The notes: generated by a model from the sequence alone, not told the origin. Shown: positions 34,209 to 44,363, counted from the first letter of the stretch. The stretch: DNA of 64,000 bases from DATJPR01 sp963811705 (GCA_963811705.1 CAWESL010000015.1:62001-126000), one strand, 5' to 3'. A program made the numbers and translations.

Positions 34209-34859
34209 ATGACCTCGCCTCGTTTGTCCGTGTTTCTGCTGTGTAACGGAATCCCGCCGGCGCAGAAGCTTTGTCGGCGGCTGGTTCGCGAACACGATCT
34301 CTTCCTTTGCGCTGACGGGGGGGCGAACGCGGCGCGTGCCATGGGACTTGTCCCGGATGTCGTCATTGGCGACCTTGATTCCATCACCGCGCAAACGCTC
34401 AAGGCATTCGCAGCATCGCTGGTCCTTCGCGTTGCGCGACAGGACAACACCGACATGGAGAAGGCCCTTGACTTTTGCGTTGATCAGAAAGTCAAGCGCG
34501 TCACGCTCGCAGGCATCACAGGGGGGCGGATGGACATGACGCTGGGAAATCTGACGACGGTCTGGAAGTACGCCGGCCGGCTCACCATCTCCCTCGCCGG
34601 CGATGGATGGGTTGGGTTCCCGATCACGGGGGCAATGCGGTTTGCCGCCCCGAGAGGGTCCACCGTGAGCCTTCTCCCGTTCGGAAGGTTGCGGGGCGTG
34701 ACACTCAGGGGGCTCCGCTACCCCTTGCACGACGCGACGATTGCCGCGGGCGATGTCGCGGTCAGCAATACGGCGACCTCCCGAACGTTCGGCATCCGCA
34801 TCGACCACGGCAAAGCGCTGGTCATCGTTCTCCACGAGCAGGCCATGCGCCTCGCATAA
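34209..34859 (+). CDS. thiamin pyrophosphokinase
   Basis: 216 residues, normal for bacterial/archaeal TPK. Motifs: CADGGANAARAMG (about 37-49), DVVIGDLDSI, QDNTDMEKAL and GITGGRMDMTLGN, which form the ATP/Mg and thiamin sites. It transfers pyrophosphate from ATP to thiamin to make TPP directly from imported thiamin. 12 bases after the TonB receptor gene and under the same riboswitch. Its product is the cofactor of AceE. Confidence 0.95.
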   Translation: MTSPRLSVFLLCNGIPPAQKLCRRLVREHDLFLCADGGANAARAMGLVPDVVIGDLDSITAQTLKAFAASLVLRVARQDNTDMEKALDFCVDQKVKRVTLAGITGGRMDMTLGNLTTVWKYAGRLTISLAGDGWVGFPITGAMRFAAPRGSTVSLLPFGRLRGVTLRGLRYPLHDATIAAGDVAVSNTATSRTFGIRIDHGKALVIVLHEQAMRLA

Positions 34860-34888
34860 CTGGATCAGGTTCTCCCGGAGACCCCCGG

Positions 34889-36325
34889 ATGCACGTCGCC
34901 CTTTCCTTTGTCGATAATGCAATCATCGCCCTCTATTTCGGCGCAGTCCTCCTCGTGGGATTTCTCACGGCGCGACGCCAGCGGCAGGAAACCGTGGAAT
35001 ATCTTCTTGCCGGGCGGATGTTGACGACGCCGGTCTTCGTCATGACACTGGTCTCTTCGTGGTATGGCGGAATCCTCGGCGTGGGAGAGTTCTCCTACCG
35101 GTACGGCATCTCGAACTGGGTGGTGCAGGGCGTTCCGTATTACATCTTCGCGTTCATCTTCGCGTTTCTTCTTGCGGGAAAGATCCGCGCGACCGATTTC
35201 GCGACCATACCCGACAAGCTGCATGCATCGTACGGTCGGCCCACGGCGATTCTTGGCGCGGTGCTCACGTTCCTGCTCATGACGCCGGCACCGTACATCC
35301 TCATGACCGCGGTGCTGCTCGAGCTTCTCACCGGCTGGAGTTTTCTTCTGTGCGTCATCCTGGGAACGCTCGCGGCGACGGCGTACCTCTACGCCGGAGG
35401 ATTCCGTTCGGATGTCAACACGGACGTTCTTGAATTCTTTCTGATGTTCGTCGGGTTCGCGGTCATCCTTCCGTATGCGCACGACAAGTTCGGCGGTTTT
35501 GCCTTTATCAAGGACCATGTCCCACCGCTCCATCTGACATGGAACGGAGGGAATTCGATCCAGTTTGTGGTTGTCTGGTTCTTTATTGCCCTGTGGACTC
35601 TTGTCGATCCTTCTTTCCATCAACGCTGCTATGCCGCGAAAAGCCCGCAGGTCGCGAAGCGCGGCATCCTCTGGTCCATCGTCTTCTGGTTTATTTTCGA
35701 CGCGATGACGGCAACGGCGGGCTTGTATGCGCGCGCAGCCATCCCGAATCTCGCCCAGCCCGTCATGGCGTATCCCGCGCTGGCCGAGCTGGTGCTTCCG
35801 CCGATCGCGAAGGGCTTGTTCTACGTCGGGATGTTTGCGACGATCATGTCGACGCTGAACACCTTGATGTTTGTTTCAGCGACGACGCTCGGTCGCGATA
35901 TTGTCTGGCGATTGAAAGGCCGTCAGGGGAACGATGTCGGGTGGACAAAGGCGGGGCTGCTGATCGCCGGGGCGATTTCGATTCTTCTCGCCCTCGCCAT
36001 TCCGTCCGTGATCAAACTCTGGTACACGATCGGCACCGTGATCATTCCGGGCCTGCTGGTGCCGCTCGTGACCGCGTATTTCCCGAGGCTTACGGTACGG
36101 CCACGCTTCGCGTTCGCGGCGATGGCGGCAGGGTGGATGGTATCGCTCGGGTGGATGATTGCCGGTTGGTCACAACAACTCGGCGCTTCGGAGTACTACC
36201 CGCTCGGTATCGAGCCGATGTATCCGGGGCTCATGGCCTCGATAGCGGTGTGGTTGTGCGGAAGGCCGGCGTGGCGTGGCAGCTCGGGGAGTAAACAGGA
36301 GGAAGAAGCGGGACTGAGGACATGA
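34889..36325 (+). CDS. sodium:solute symporter (SSS) family, predicted thiamin transporter
   Basis: About 478 residues from the ATG at 34889; the longer frame to 34607 overlaps TPK and has no signal of coding. Around 12-13 membrane segments with the SSS features of the first helices (YFGAVLLVGFLTARRQ, the SSWYGGILGVGEFSYRYG loop and the LMTPAPYI region). It follows the TPK gene by 29 bases within the TPP-riboswitch operon, where many Bacteroidota carry pnuT instead. An SSS-family thiamin transporter (called ThiV in comparative genomic work) was predicted from riboswitch context in other bacteria; this looks like the same idea, but orthology is not tested. Inner-membrane uptake of thiamin, probably Na+-driven. 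Confidence 0.88.
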   Translation: MHVALSFVDNAIIALYFGAVLLVGFLTARRQRQETVEYLLAGRMLTTPVFVMTLVSSWYGGILGVGEFSYRYGISNWVVQGVPYYIFAFIFAFLLAGKIRATDFATIPDKLHASYGRPTAILGAVLTFLLMTPAPYILMTAVLLELLTGWSFLLCVILGTLAATAYLYAGGFRSDVNTDVLEFFLMFVGFAVILPYAHDKFGGFAFIKDHVPPLHLTWNGGNSIQFVVVWFFIALWTLVDPSFHQRCYAAKSPQVAKRGILWSIVFWFIFDAMTATAGLYARAAIPNLAQPVMAYPALAELVLPPIAKGLFYVGMFATIMSTLNTLMFVSATTLGRDIVWRLKGRQGNDVGWTKAGLLIAGAISILLALAIPSVIKLWYTIGTVIIPGLLVPLVTAYFPRLTVRPRFAFAAMAAGWMVSLGWMIAGWSQQLGASEYYPLGIEPMYPGLMASIAVWLCGRPAWRGSSGSKQEEEAGLRT

Positions 36326-36362
36326 GAAGGAATCCGTGGAGGTCACCGTCCCCCCATCCCCC

Positions 36363-37727
<1,365 letters not shown>

Positions 37728-37781
37728 AATAGGCTCGAGGATGTTGCACCGATCGAGAGGAGTTGACCTCTGTGTGCCGTT

Positions 37782-37810
37782 ATCATAGACAATTGGAAGC
37801 ACAAAGTCAA
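37782..37810 (-). promoter_or_regulatory. promoter of the NtrC-family regulator
   Basis: On the minus strand TTGACT (37805-37810), 17-base spacer, TATGAT (37782-37787): near-consensus sigma70 site about 55 bases before the ATG. Confidence 0.65.
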
Positions 37811-37815
37811 CCTGT

Positions 37816-37845
37816 TTGCTTTTTAGCACGCTTGTTGTATATTTG
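37816..37845 (+). promoter_or_regulatory. promoter of the adenosine deaminase operon
   Basis: TTGCTT (37816-37821), 16-base spacer, TATATT (37838-37843), followed by TG. The same bases also match the Bacteroidota pattern TTTG-N19-TAnnTTTG (37815-37818 and 37838-37845), so the sigma type cannot be fixed from this site alone. Its -35 is 5 bases from that of the divergent regulator promoter. Confidence 0.55.
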
Positions 37846-37928
37846 GCATAATTACAAACCAACCCGTGTCGCGATCGGATATCCGCCGGTGATTCACGAT
37901 CCGTCCGACACGACAGACATTCCTCGAC

Positions 37929-39047
37929 ATGAAAATCTCCGAAAAAGTTCTCCGGGCCGCCCCGAAAGTTCTTCTTCACGACCATCTCGACGGAGGAGTC
38001 CGTCCGGGCACCATCGTCGAACTCGCACGCGGGATGAAATACAAGAAGCTCCCGACTGAAGATCCCGATAAACTGGCGGACTGGTTTCACCGCGGCGCCC
38101 AGCGCGGAAGCCTCCCGTTATATCTCGAAGGGTTTGCACACACGACGGCGGTCATGCAGAACGCCGAAGCACTCGAGCGCATCGCCTACGAGATGATGGA
38201 GGACATGTACAATGACGGTGTCGTCTACGTCGAGACGCGATTCGCTCCCGTGTTTCACACCGACGGAGGACTCCACTGGGATGAAGTCGTCAATGCCGTG
38301 CTTGACGGGCTGGAACGCGGGAAAAAGGACTTCGACGTCGAATTCGGTCTGATTATCTGCGCCATGCGCAATATGAACCTCTCCCAGGAGATGGCGGAGC
38401 TGGCAGTCGATTTTCGCGAACGCGGTGTTGTCGGGTTCGACCTTGCCGGGGAAGAAGGCGGCTTCCCCCCGAAGAAACACGTCGACGCTTTTCACTACAT
38501 CCAGCGCGAGAACTTCAACATTACGATTCACGCCGGTGAGGCATTCGGCAAGGAGAGCATCTGGCAGGCGATCCAATGGTGCGGCGCGCACCGGATCGGC
38601 CATGCCACCCGGTTGATCGAGGATATCGGACTGGATCCGCACGACCCGGGAAGAATCGTGAAGATGGGGTACCTGGCACAGTACATCCTTGACAAGCGCA
38701 TTCCCCTCGAAATCTGTCTGACCAGCAACGTGGACACGGGCGCCGTCAAGTCGATCGAAGAACACCCCTTCGGGCTGTATTTTCGGTACCGGTTCAGGGT
38801 GACGTTGAATACGGATGACCGGCTGATGAGCGCCACCACGATGACGAACGAGTTCAGGATCGCGCACCAGACATTCGGATTGAGTCTCGACGATCTGGAA
38901 AAGGTGACGATCAATTCGATGAAGAGCGCGTTCATTCCATATAACAGGCGGATCAAGATCATCTACGACGTCATCAAGCCGGGCTATGCGAAGGTCCGCG
39001 CCCCACGCCGAAAGATGGAGAAGAGCGCTCGCGGCGGAGCGCGCTGA
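37929..39047 (+). CDS. add: adenosine deaminase
   Basis: 372 residues. Zinc and catalytic motifs of the amidohydrolase fold: LLHDHLDGG (His17, His19), TIHAGE with the catalytic Glu, the IGHA histidine and LNTDD with the metal/catalytic Asp. Deaminates adenosine (and deoxyadenosine) to inosine. First gene of an operon with sixA-like and adenosine-specific kinase genes, so adenosine handling is a common theme. Confidence 0.93.
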   Translation: MKISEKVLRAAPKVLLHDHLDGGVRPGTIVELARGMKYKKLPTEDPDKLADWFHRGAQRGSLPLYLEGFAHTTAVMQNAEALERIAYEMMEDMYNDGVVYVETRFAPVFHTDGGLHWDEVVNAVLDGLERGKKDFDVEFGLIICAMRNMNLSQEMAELAVDFRERGVVGFDLAGEEGGFPPKKHVDAFHYIQRENFNITIHAGEAFGKESIWQAIQWCGAHRIGHATRLIEDIGLDPHDPGRIVKMGYLAQYILDKRIPLEICLTSNVDTGAVKSIEEHPFGLYFRYRFRVTLNTDDRLMSATTMTNEFRIAHQTFGLSLDDLEKVTINSMKSAFIPYNRRIKIIYDVIKPGYAKVRAPRRKMEKSARGGAR

Positions 39048-39083
39048 GCAACCGGTCGTGAATCCGTCAGGGAGGGAGCAGAC

Positions 39084-39641
39084 GTGCCAGGATCGCAGGG
39101 TGATGCGCTTGTGTTGACTGTCGTCCGCCACGCGGAAGCGGCAGGGATCAGCAGCGGCATCAATTCCGATTCAGAACGCCCGTTGACGGCGCGGGGAATG
39201 ACCGATGCGCTTGCGATCGGAAGAATGATTGCGCTCCTCGACCATGCGCCAACCCTGGTCATGACCAGCCCTCTCCTGCGCGCCGTTCAGACCGGTGCCG
39301 CAATCGCGGGGAGTATCGACCCGTCGATGGTGTCGTCAGTCAATCCCTCGCTCGCTCCCGGCTTTGAACCCCGGCCATTCTATGAAGAGTTGCTCGCGCT
39401 GCGCCGGTCGGGACAAAAGAGCGTCCTGGCGGTAGGCCATCAGCCGGATCTCGGAGAGTTCATTTCGTATGTCATCGCGGGGCACGGAACGAGTTCTCTC
39501 GGATTGGTGCCGGGGACGGCAGCACGTCTGTCGATCCGTTTCTCGGGGCCGCATCCGGAAGGGATCCTCCAATGGTTGCTCCCTCCGGAAGCGGCCCGCG
39601 CCTTTCTCTCAGTCCGACCAACAGCTCCGGCAAGGCCATGA
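39084..39641 (+). CDS. SixA-like phosphohistidine phosphatase (histidine phosphatase superfamily)
   Basis: 185 residues, GTG start with GGGAGGGA upstream. Catalytic RHAEA motif (His16), RPLTARG, SPLLRAVQT and the second histidine in VGHQPDLGEF. SixA removes phosphate from phosphohistidine of HPt domains or of nitrogen-PTS proteins. Its stop overlaps the adenosine-specific kinase start by 4 bases. Whether it dephosphorylates a protein or a small metabolite of the operon is open. Confidence 0.85.
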   Translation: MPGSQGDALVLTVVRHAEAAGISSGINSDSERPLTARGMTDALAIGRMIALLDHAPTLVMTSPLLRAVQTGAAIAGSIDPSMVSSVNPSLAPGFEPRPFYEELLALRRSGQKSVLAVGHQPDLGEFISYVIAGHGTSSLGLVPGTAARLSIRFSGPHPEGILQWLLPPEAARAFLSVRPTAPARP

Positions 39642-40120
39642 ATCTGCTGACGATACGGATCGACAAACCCGAGGAGATGAATTTCATTCTCGGGCATGCT
39701 CATTTCATCAAAACCGTTGAAGATCTGTATGAAGCGATCGTGCAGACGGCCCCCGCCATGAAGTTCGGCATTGCGTTTTGCGAGGCCTCGGGCCCGTCGC
39801 TCGTCCGCAGGGCCGGAAACGACCAGCGACTAAGCGATCTCGCATCAAAGAACGCTCTTGCCCTCGGCGCCGGGCACTCGTTCATCATCTTCATGGAAGA
39901 AGGATTCCCGATTAACATCCTGAATACCATCAAGCAGGTCCCGGAAGTCTGTCGCGTCTTTTGCGCCACGGCAAACCCGACGGAAGTCGTTCTTGCGGAA
40001 ACGGAGCAGGGGCGGGCGATCCTCGGCGTTGTCGACGGCGTGCGTACGAAGGGGATCGAGGGAGAGGAAGACATTCGCACGCGAAAGGCGTTTCTGCGGA
40101 AAATCGGATATAAGTTCTGA
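39638..40120 (+). CDS. adenosine-specific kinase family protein
   Basis: 160 residues from the ATG at 39638, which gives the normal family length. Sequence features of this mostly archaeal family: a start reading MNLLTIRIDKPEEMNFILGHAHFIKTVEDLYEA (in pieces), a FGIAFCEASGPSLVRR motif, ALALGAGHSFIIF and the Ala-Asn-Pro-Thr-Glu loop CATANPTEVVLAETEQGRAILGVVDG (in pieces). The fold is unlike ribokinase-type kinases; activity towards adenosine has been reported for an archaeal member (family knowledge). Coupled to the sixA-like gene; with adenosine deaminase it offers two fates for adenosine. Confidence 0.85.
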   Translation: MNLLTIRIDKPEEMNFILGHAHFIKTVEDLYEAIVQTAPAMKFGIAFCEASGPSLVRRAGNDQRLSDLASKNALALGAGHSFIIFMEEGFPINILNTIKQVPEVCRVFCATANPTEVVLAETEQGRAILGVVDGVRTKGIEGEEDIRTRKAFLRKIGYKF

Positions 40121-40187
40121 CCGTTGAACGCTGATCGCGAACACAGTTCGCTGAATCATGAAATCACATTCTCGCATGGAGGCAACG

Positions 40188-40604
40188 ATGAAATCCTCTG
40201 GTGTAACGCTGCTGGTCATCGCCGGATTGCTGTTCACGGGTTCGCTGTTCGCGCCGACTTCCGCCGACGCGCAAAAGAAACCGAAGGCAAAGGCTTCCGT
40301 GCAAAAGGAAAAACCGAAGGAAGCGGAAGAGGAAGCAACCGAGGCGGAGCATCCGGCGCCGCAGGTGCAGCCCGCAACATCGATCTCGGGTGGGGTGCTG
40401 GACATTATGAAGAAATTTGTCGGCCAGAAGACCAACCTCGGGGTTCTGAAGAAGGTGAACAGGGAGTATGTCGAGTTCGACGATGATAACACCGTACTCA
40501 CCGTCCCGATGCCGAGCGTGCAATCGCTAAAGCAGGTGACGGAGAAGGATGAAAACGACAGCACCATTGTCCGTCTTGAAGTCCGCCTCACGGCAAAAGA
40601 CTGA
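40188..40604 (+). CDS. secreted hypothetical protein with Lys/Glu/Ala-rich linker
   Basis: 138 residues from the ATG at 40188, chosen for its GGAGG ribosome site; starts at 40158 and 40176 are possible. Signal peptide about 1-28 (ends SADA), then a low-complexity stretch of Lys, Glu, Ala and Pro (about 30-65), then a compact domain ending SIVRLEVRLTAKD-like (about 70-138). I do not recognise a family. It begins 67 bases after the kinase gene and ends 3 bases before the dipeptidase start, so it is probably co-transcribed with the latter. Confidence 0.7.
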   Translation: MKSSGVTLLVIAGLLFTGSLFAPTSADAQKKPKAKASVQKEKPKEAEEEATEAEHPAPQVQPATSISGGVLDIMKKFVGQKTNLGVLKKVNREYVEFDDDNTVLTVPMPSVQSLKQVTEKDENDSTIVRLEVRLTAKD

Positions 40605-40607
40605 GCC

Positions 40608-41828
40608 ATGCGGGGTCTTCACTCTGCAGTCTGCCTTGTCCTGACCGTGTGCCTTTCCGCGTCGATTCCCTGCACGGCGCAGACGCCTGCGGATCCGTTG
40701 CTTCAGGAGGCCAGGGTGCTTGCGCACCGGTTGCTGATCGTCGACACGCACATCGACCTTCCCGATCTGCTCCACAACTCCGGGGCTGATCTTTCCCGGC
40801 GTGCGCCGGGGGAGTTCGATATTCCACGGGCACAGGCCGGCGGGCTGGGACTTCCTTTCATGGCGATCTATGTGCCCTCCCGGCTCGAAGGGACGGGCAG
40901 GGCGAGACCGTATGCGGATTCGCTGATTGATTATGTCGAGGGCATTGCCCGACGCTGGCCGGACGCTTTTGTCCGGGTGAATTCTCCCGGGGATGTGCGG
41001 CGGGAGGAAGGAAAAGGCCGGATCCTCCTTGCGATGGGAATGGAAAACGGAGCCCCCATCGAAGGCGACCTCTCGCGGATCTCTTATTTCTACAGCCGGG
41101 GGATTCGCTACATCACGCTTGCGCACGCTCTCTGGAACCATCTCTCGGACGCCGCCTTCGACAGTGTCCGGCATTGGCATGGTCTCAGCCCTTTCGGTCG
41201 CGCAGCCGTTCTTGAAATGAATCGCGTGGGGATCATGGTGGACGTTTCGCATCTTACGGACAGCGCCTTCGAAGACGTCCTCCGGACTTCAAAGGCGCCC
41301 GTCATTGCTTCCCACTCCGCCTGCCGGTCCTTTACTCCCGGGTGGGAGCGGAATATGACTGATGCGATGATCCGGGAGCTGGCGGCCGCCGGCGGCGTGA
41401 TCCAGATGAATTTCGGCTCATCATTTCTCCGCATGGATGTGCGCGTCGCGATGAAACGGGAATCGGCGGCAGTCGACAGCGATCTTGCCGCCCGCGGCGC
41501 TGCGCGCGATTCGGCTTCGCTGGCACAAGCTCTCGCCCGGTATCGTGCCATTCATCCTCCTCTCTATGCGACAGTCTCCGATCTGGCGGACCACTTCGAT
41601 CACGTGGTCCGGCTGGTGGGGATCGATCATGTCGGCATCGGCTCCGATTTCGACGGACTGGACGACGAACTTCCGATCGGGCTGAAGGATGTCTCGATGT
41701 ATCCGAACCTTCTCGCCGAGCTCCTGCGCCGGGGGTACACGCCGGCAGACCTTGACAAGATCTGCTCGGGCAATCTCCTGCGCGTGTGGACGGACGTCGA
41801 ACGCGTCGCGCACAACCTTCAACAGTAA
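40608..41828 (+). CDS. secreted membrane-dipeptidase family protein (peptidase M19)
   Basis: 406 residues. Signal peptide about 1-24 (ends CTAQ). Zinc ligands of renal dipeptidase type: DTHIDLP near residue 44, Glu in GMENG, His in DVSHLTD and His in SHSACR; C-terminal GIGSDFDGLDD completes the site. Hydrolyses dipeptides, possibly with D-amino acids from cell wall. Starts 3 bases after the small secreted protein gene. Confidence 0.92.
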   Translation: MRGLHSAVCLVLTVCLSASIPCTAQTPADPLLQEARVLAHRLLIVDTHIDLPDLLHNSGADLSRRAPGEFDIPRAQAGGLGLPFMAIYVPSRLEGTGRARPYADSLIDYVEGIARRWPDAFVRVNSPGDVRREEGKGRILLAMGMENGAPIEGDLSRISYFYSRGIRYITLAHALWNHLSDAAFDSVRHWHGLSPFGRAAVLEMNRVGIMVDVSHLTDSAFEDVLRTSKAPVIASHSACRSFTPGWERNMTDAMIRELAAAGGVIQMNFGSSFLRMDVRVAMKRESAAVDSDLAARGAARDSASLAQALARYRAIHPPLYATVSDLADHFDHVVRLVGIDHVGIGSDFDGLDDELPIGLKDVSMYPNLLAELLRRGYTPADLDKICSGNLLRVWTDVERVAHNLQQ

Positions 41829-41852
41829 CAGCCCTCGTTCCCAAGGCCGTCA

Positions 41853-43538
41853 ATGAAAACCCTCGGTACCGCTCCCGCAAAACCCATCCGCGCCCCGCGG
41901 GGAACCGCGCTTTCCTGCAAAGGGTGGATCCAGGAAGCCGCGATGCGGATGTTAATGAACAATCTTGATCCAGAAGTCGGAGAGAACCCCGACCAACTCA
42001 TCGTGTACGGCGGAACAGGCAAGGCGGCGCGCAACTGGGAATGTTACGACGCAATCATTCGTTCTCTGCGGCAACTGGAGAACGACGAGACGCTGCTTGT
42101 GCAGTCCGGCAAACCTGTGGGAATCTTCCAAACCCACACGAACGCGCCGCGAGTCCTGATCTCGAATGCGATGCTGGTGCCGAGGTGGGCGACGTGGGAT
42201 GAATTCCGCAGGCTCGAAGCGTTGGGCTTGACGATGTACGGCCAGATGACGGCAGGGAGCTGGATATACATCGGAACGCAAGGTATTCTGCAGGGGACCT
42301 ACGAAACGTTTGCCGCAGTCGCCGACAAATACTTTCAGGGATCGCTTGCCGGCCGCCTCCTGGTGACTGCCGGGCTCGGCGGGATGGGAGGCGCCCAGCC
42401 GCTCGCTGCCACGATGAACGGGGCAGTCTGCCTTGCAGTGGAAGTCGACCGGTCGAGGATCGAGAAACGATTGAACACCGGGTACGTGGACACGATGACG
42501 GAATCGATCGACGACGCTCTCGCGATCATTCGAAGCGCAAGGGAAAACAAAACAGCGAAGTCGATCGCTCTTCTGGGCAATGCAGCCGAAGTCCTCCCCG
42601 AACTCTTGCGCCGAAACGTGCCGATCGATATTGTGACAGACCAGACTTCTGCCCACGATACGCTCAACGGCTATGTTCCCGCGCACATGCCGTACCAGGA
42701 AGCGATCGCCCTCCGCGCCATGGACCCTCAGGAATACGTGCGTCGGGCGAGAACTTCCATTTGTGAGCATGTCCGTGCCATGGTGGAACTCATGAACCGT
42801 GGCGCAGTCACGTTCGACTACGGCAACAACATTCGCGGTGAGGCGCAAGCCGGCGGTGTTGAGAATGCCTTCGACATCCCCGGCTTCGTTCCGGAATATA
42901 TTCGCCCGCTCTTCTGTGACGGCAAAGGGCCGTTCCGGTGGGTGGCACTCTCGGGCGATCCTGAGGACATACTCCGGACCGACCGTGCGGTTCTGGAGAC
43001 GTTCCCGGGGAATGCTGCCCTCTGCCGGTGGATCGAAAAGGCGCAGAAGCAGGTGCACTTCCAGGGGCTCCCGGCGAGGATATGCTGGCTCGGCTACGGT
43101 GAGCGCGCAAAAATGGGAACGATCTTCAACGACCTGGTTGCGCGCGGTGAAGTCCGGGCGCCGATTGTGATCGGGAGGGATCATCTTGATTGCGGATCCG
43201 TCGCATCGCCGAATCGCGAGACGGAGAAGATGCAGGATGGCAGCGATGCCATCGCCGACTGGCCGATCCTGAATGCGCTCCTCAACGCCACCGGCGGTGC
43301 AAGCTGGGTGAGCGTCCACCATGGCGGCGGAGTCGGTATGGGGCTTTCGATTCACGCCGGAATGGTCGTCGTTGCCGACGGAACCCCGGAAGCCGCCGTT
43401 CGGTTGAAAAGAGTTTTGACGTACGACCCCGGCATGGGGATCATCCGGCATGCGGATGCGGGGTATGACCGTGCCGTACAGAACGCGCGGACGCTTGGCG
43501 TGCGGGTGCCGATGCTCGAATCTCCGTCGCGTTCCTAA
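41853..43538 (+). CDS. hutU: urocanate hydratase
   Basis: 561 residues, full length. Family signatures: VYGGTGKAARNWECYDAI, NAPRVLISNAMLVPRWATWDEF (in pieces), TYGQMTAGSWIYIG-like, VTAGLGGMGGAQPLA for NAD+ binding, and RDHLDCGSVASPNRETE. It converts urocanate to imidazolonepropionate with NAD+ as electrophile. It is 24 bases downstream of the dipeptidase gene and no hutH, hutI or hutG is in the window, so the rest of histidine degradation must be elsewhere. Confidence 0.96.
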   Translation: MKTLGTAPAKPIRAPRGTALSCKGWIQEAAMRMLMNNLDPEVGENPDQLIVYGGTGKAARNWECYDAIIRSLRQLENDETLLVQSGKPVGIFQTHTNAPRVLISNAMLVPRWATWDEFRRLEALGLTMYGQMTAGSWIYIGTQGILQGTYETFAAVADKYFQGSLAGRLLVTAGLGGMGGAQPLAATMNGAVCLAVEVDRSRIEKRLNTGYVDTMTESIDDALAIIRSARENKTAKSIALLGNAAEVLPELLRRNVPIDIVTDQTSAHDTLNGYVPAHMPYQEAIALRAMDPQEYVRRARTSICEHVRAMVELMNRGAVTFDYGNNIRGEAQAGGVENAFDIPGFVPEYIRPLFCDGKGPFRWVALSGDPEDILRTDRAVLETFPGNAALCRWIEKAQKQVHFQGLPARICWLGYGERAKMGTIFNDLVARGEVRAPIVIGRDHLDCGSVASPNRETEKMQDGSDAIADWPILNALLNATGGASWVSVHHGGGVGMGLSIHAGMVVVADGTPEAAVRLKRVLTYDPGMGIIRHADAGYDRAVQNARTLGVRVPMLESPSRS

Positions 43539-43580
43539 CTTCTCCAAAGCTCACCACGTACCATCTTCCAGGAGGGTATT

Positions 43581-43979
43581 ATGCATAGTTTTGGCCACAT
43601 CGAAATACCGACCACCAACCTGAAACGTGCGGTGAAGTTCTTCACGACGGTGTTCGGATGGGAGTGCAAAGAGTATCCGGAAATGAAATATGTGATCGTG
43701 AAAACCGGGGCTGAACCCGGCGGCGGAATCATGCTGGTGAAGAAGATGCCAAAGAAGGGACAGGTAAACGTCTATATTAATGTCGAAGACATTGACGCGA
43801 AGTTGAAAGAAATCAAAAAGGCCCGGGGGAAGGTGACATTGAAACGGACGCCGGTCAGCGACATGGGATTCTTTGCGACGTTCCTGACACCGGACGGGTG
43901 TTCTCTTTATTTGTGGGAGCCCGCGATGAAGAAGGAAGCGGTTGCCCCGGCGGCCGGTGAACCAGCGCCGGCGATGTAG
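43581..43979 (+). CDS. VOC (glyoxalase/bleomycin resistance) superfamily protein
   Basis: 132 residues with two betaalphabetabetabeta units; starts GHIEIPTTNLKRAVKFFTTVFGWE and ends with FLTPDGCSLYLWEP, common in small VOC proteins. His/Glu metal ligands typical of the fold are possible at His5 and the C-terminal Glu, but the substrate is unknown. Ala/Pro-rich tail of about 17 residues. GGAGGG ribosome site. Confidence 0.85.
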   Translation: MHSFGHIEIPTTNLKRAVKFFTTVFGWECKEYPEMKYVIVKTGAEPGGGIMLVKKMPKKGQVNVYINVEDIDAKLKEIKKARGKVTLKRTPVSDMGFFATFLTPDGCSLYLWEPAMKKEAVAPAAGEPAPAM

Positions 43980-43992
43980 CGCGCGGAGAGAG

Positions 43993-44202
43993 ATGGCACA
44001 CGAAAAGAGAACCCCTGCCCCGACCGGCCTTTGCGACCGCTGCATCTATCAGATGGTCGTGAAGAGCGGCCGGGGCAGTATCTTTCTTCTCTGTCAACGA
44101 TCGCAGTCCGATCCCACGTTTGAGAAGTATCCCCGGCTGCCGGTCATGGAATGCCGTGGGTATGTTCCGTTTTCGGGCGATTCCGGCGAGACTGAGAAGT
44201 AA
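43993..44202 (+). CDS. small cysteine protein, CxxC ... C ... C type
   Basis: 69 residues from the ATG at 43993, 13 bases after the VOC gene. Cysteines occur in LCDRCIYQ, LLCQRSQSDP and VMECRGY, with the FEKYPRLPV segment, suggesting a compact zinc- or metal-binding fold. The pattern looks like a conserved family of small proteins, but I cannot name it. Confidence 0.6.
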   Translation: MAHEKRTPAPTGLCDRCIYQMVVKSGRGSIFLLCQRSQSDPTFEKYPRLPVMECRGYVPFSGDSGETEK

Positions 44203-44230
44203 CAAGGGCGAAGTGTTTCTCGTATATTTG
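44199..44230 (+). promoter_or_regulatory. candidate promoter of the SpoIIE-type phosphatase gene
   Basis: GTAACA (44199-44204), 18-base spacer, TATATT (44223-44228), giving a leader of about 130 bases. The -35 box overlaps the stop of the preceding gene. Confidence 0.4.
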
Positions 44231-44363
44231 AAATGCCCGTTCCCGGGGATCGACAGAATCCATTGCCAGGCATTTCGCGTGAGCCGTTTCCGCAGCCGCG
44301 AATGATGCATCGGCCGGGGCCTCGGGCCGGCGACCCTTTTCACACTGACTCAACGATTAGTCG

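Noticed and set aside
34607..34888. N-terminal extension of the SSS symporter
   Set aside because: Overlaps thiamin pyrophosphokinase and reads as a low-complexity shadow; the ATG at 34889 opens the first membrane helix.
41952..43547. 531-residue frame opposite hutU
   Set aside because: Shadow of hutU with Arg/His-rich composition.
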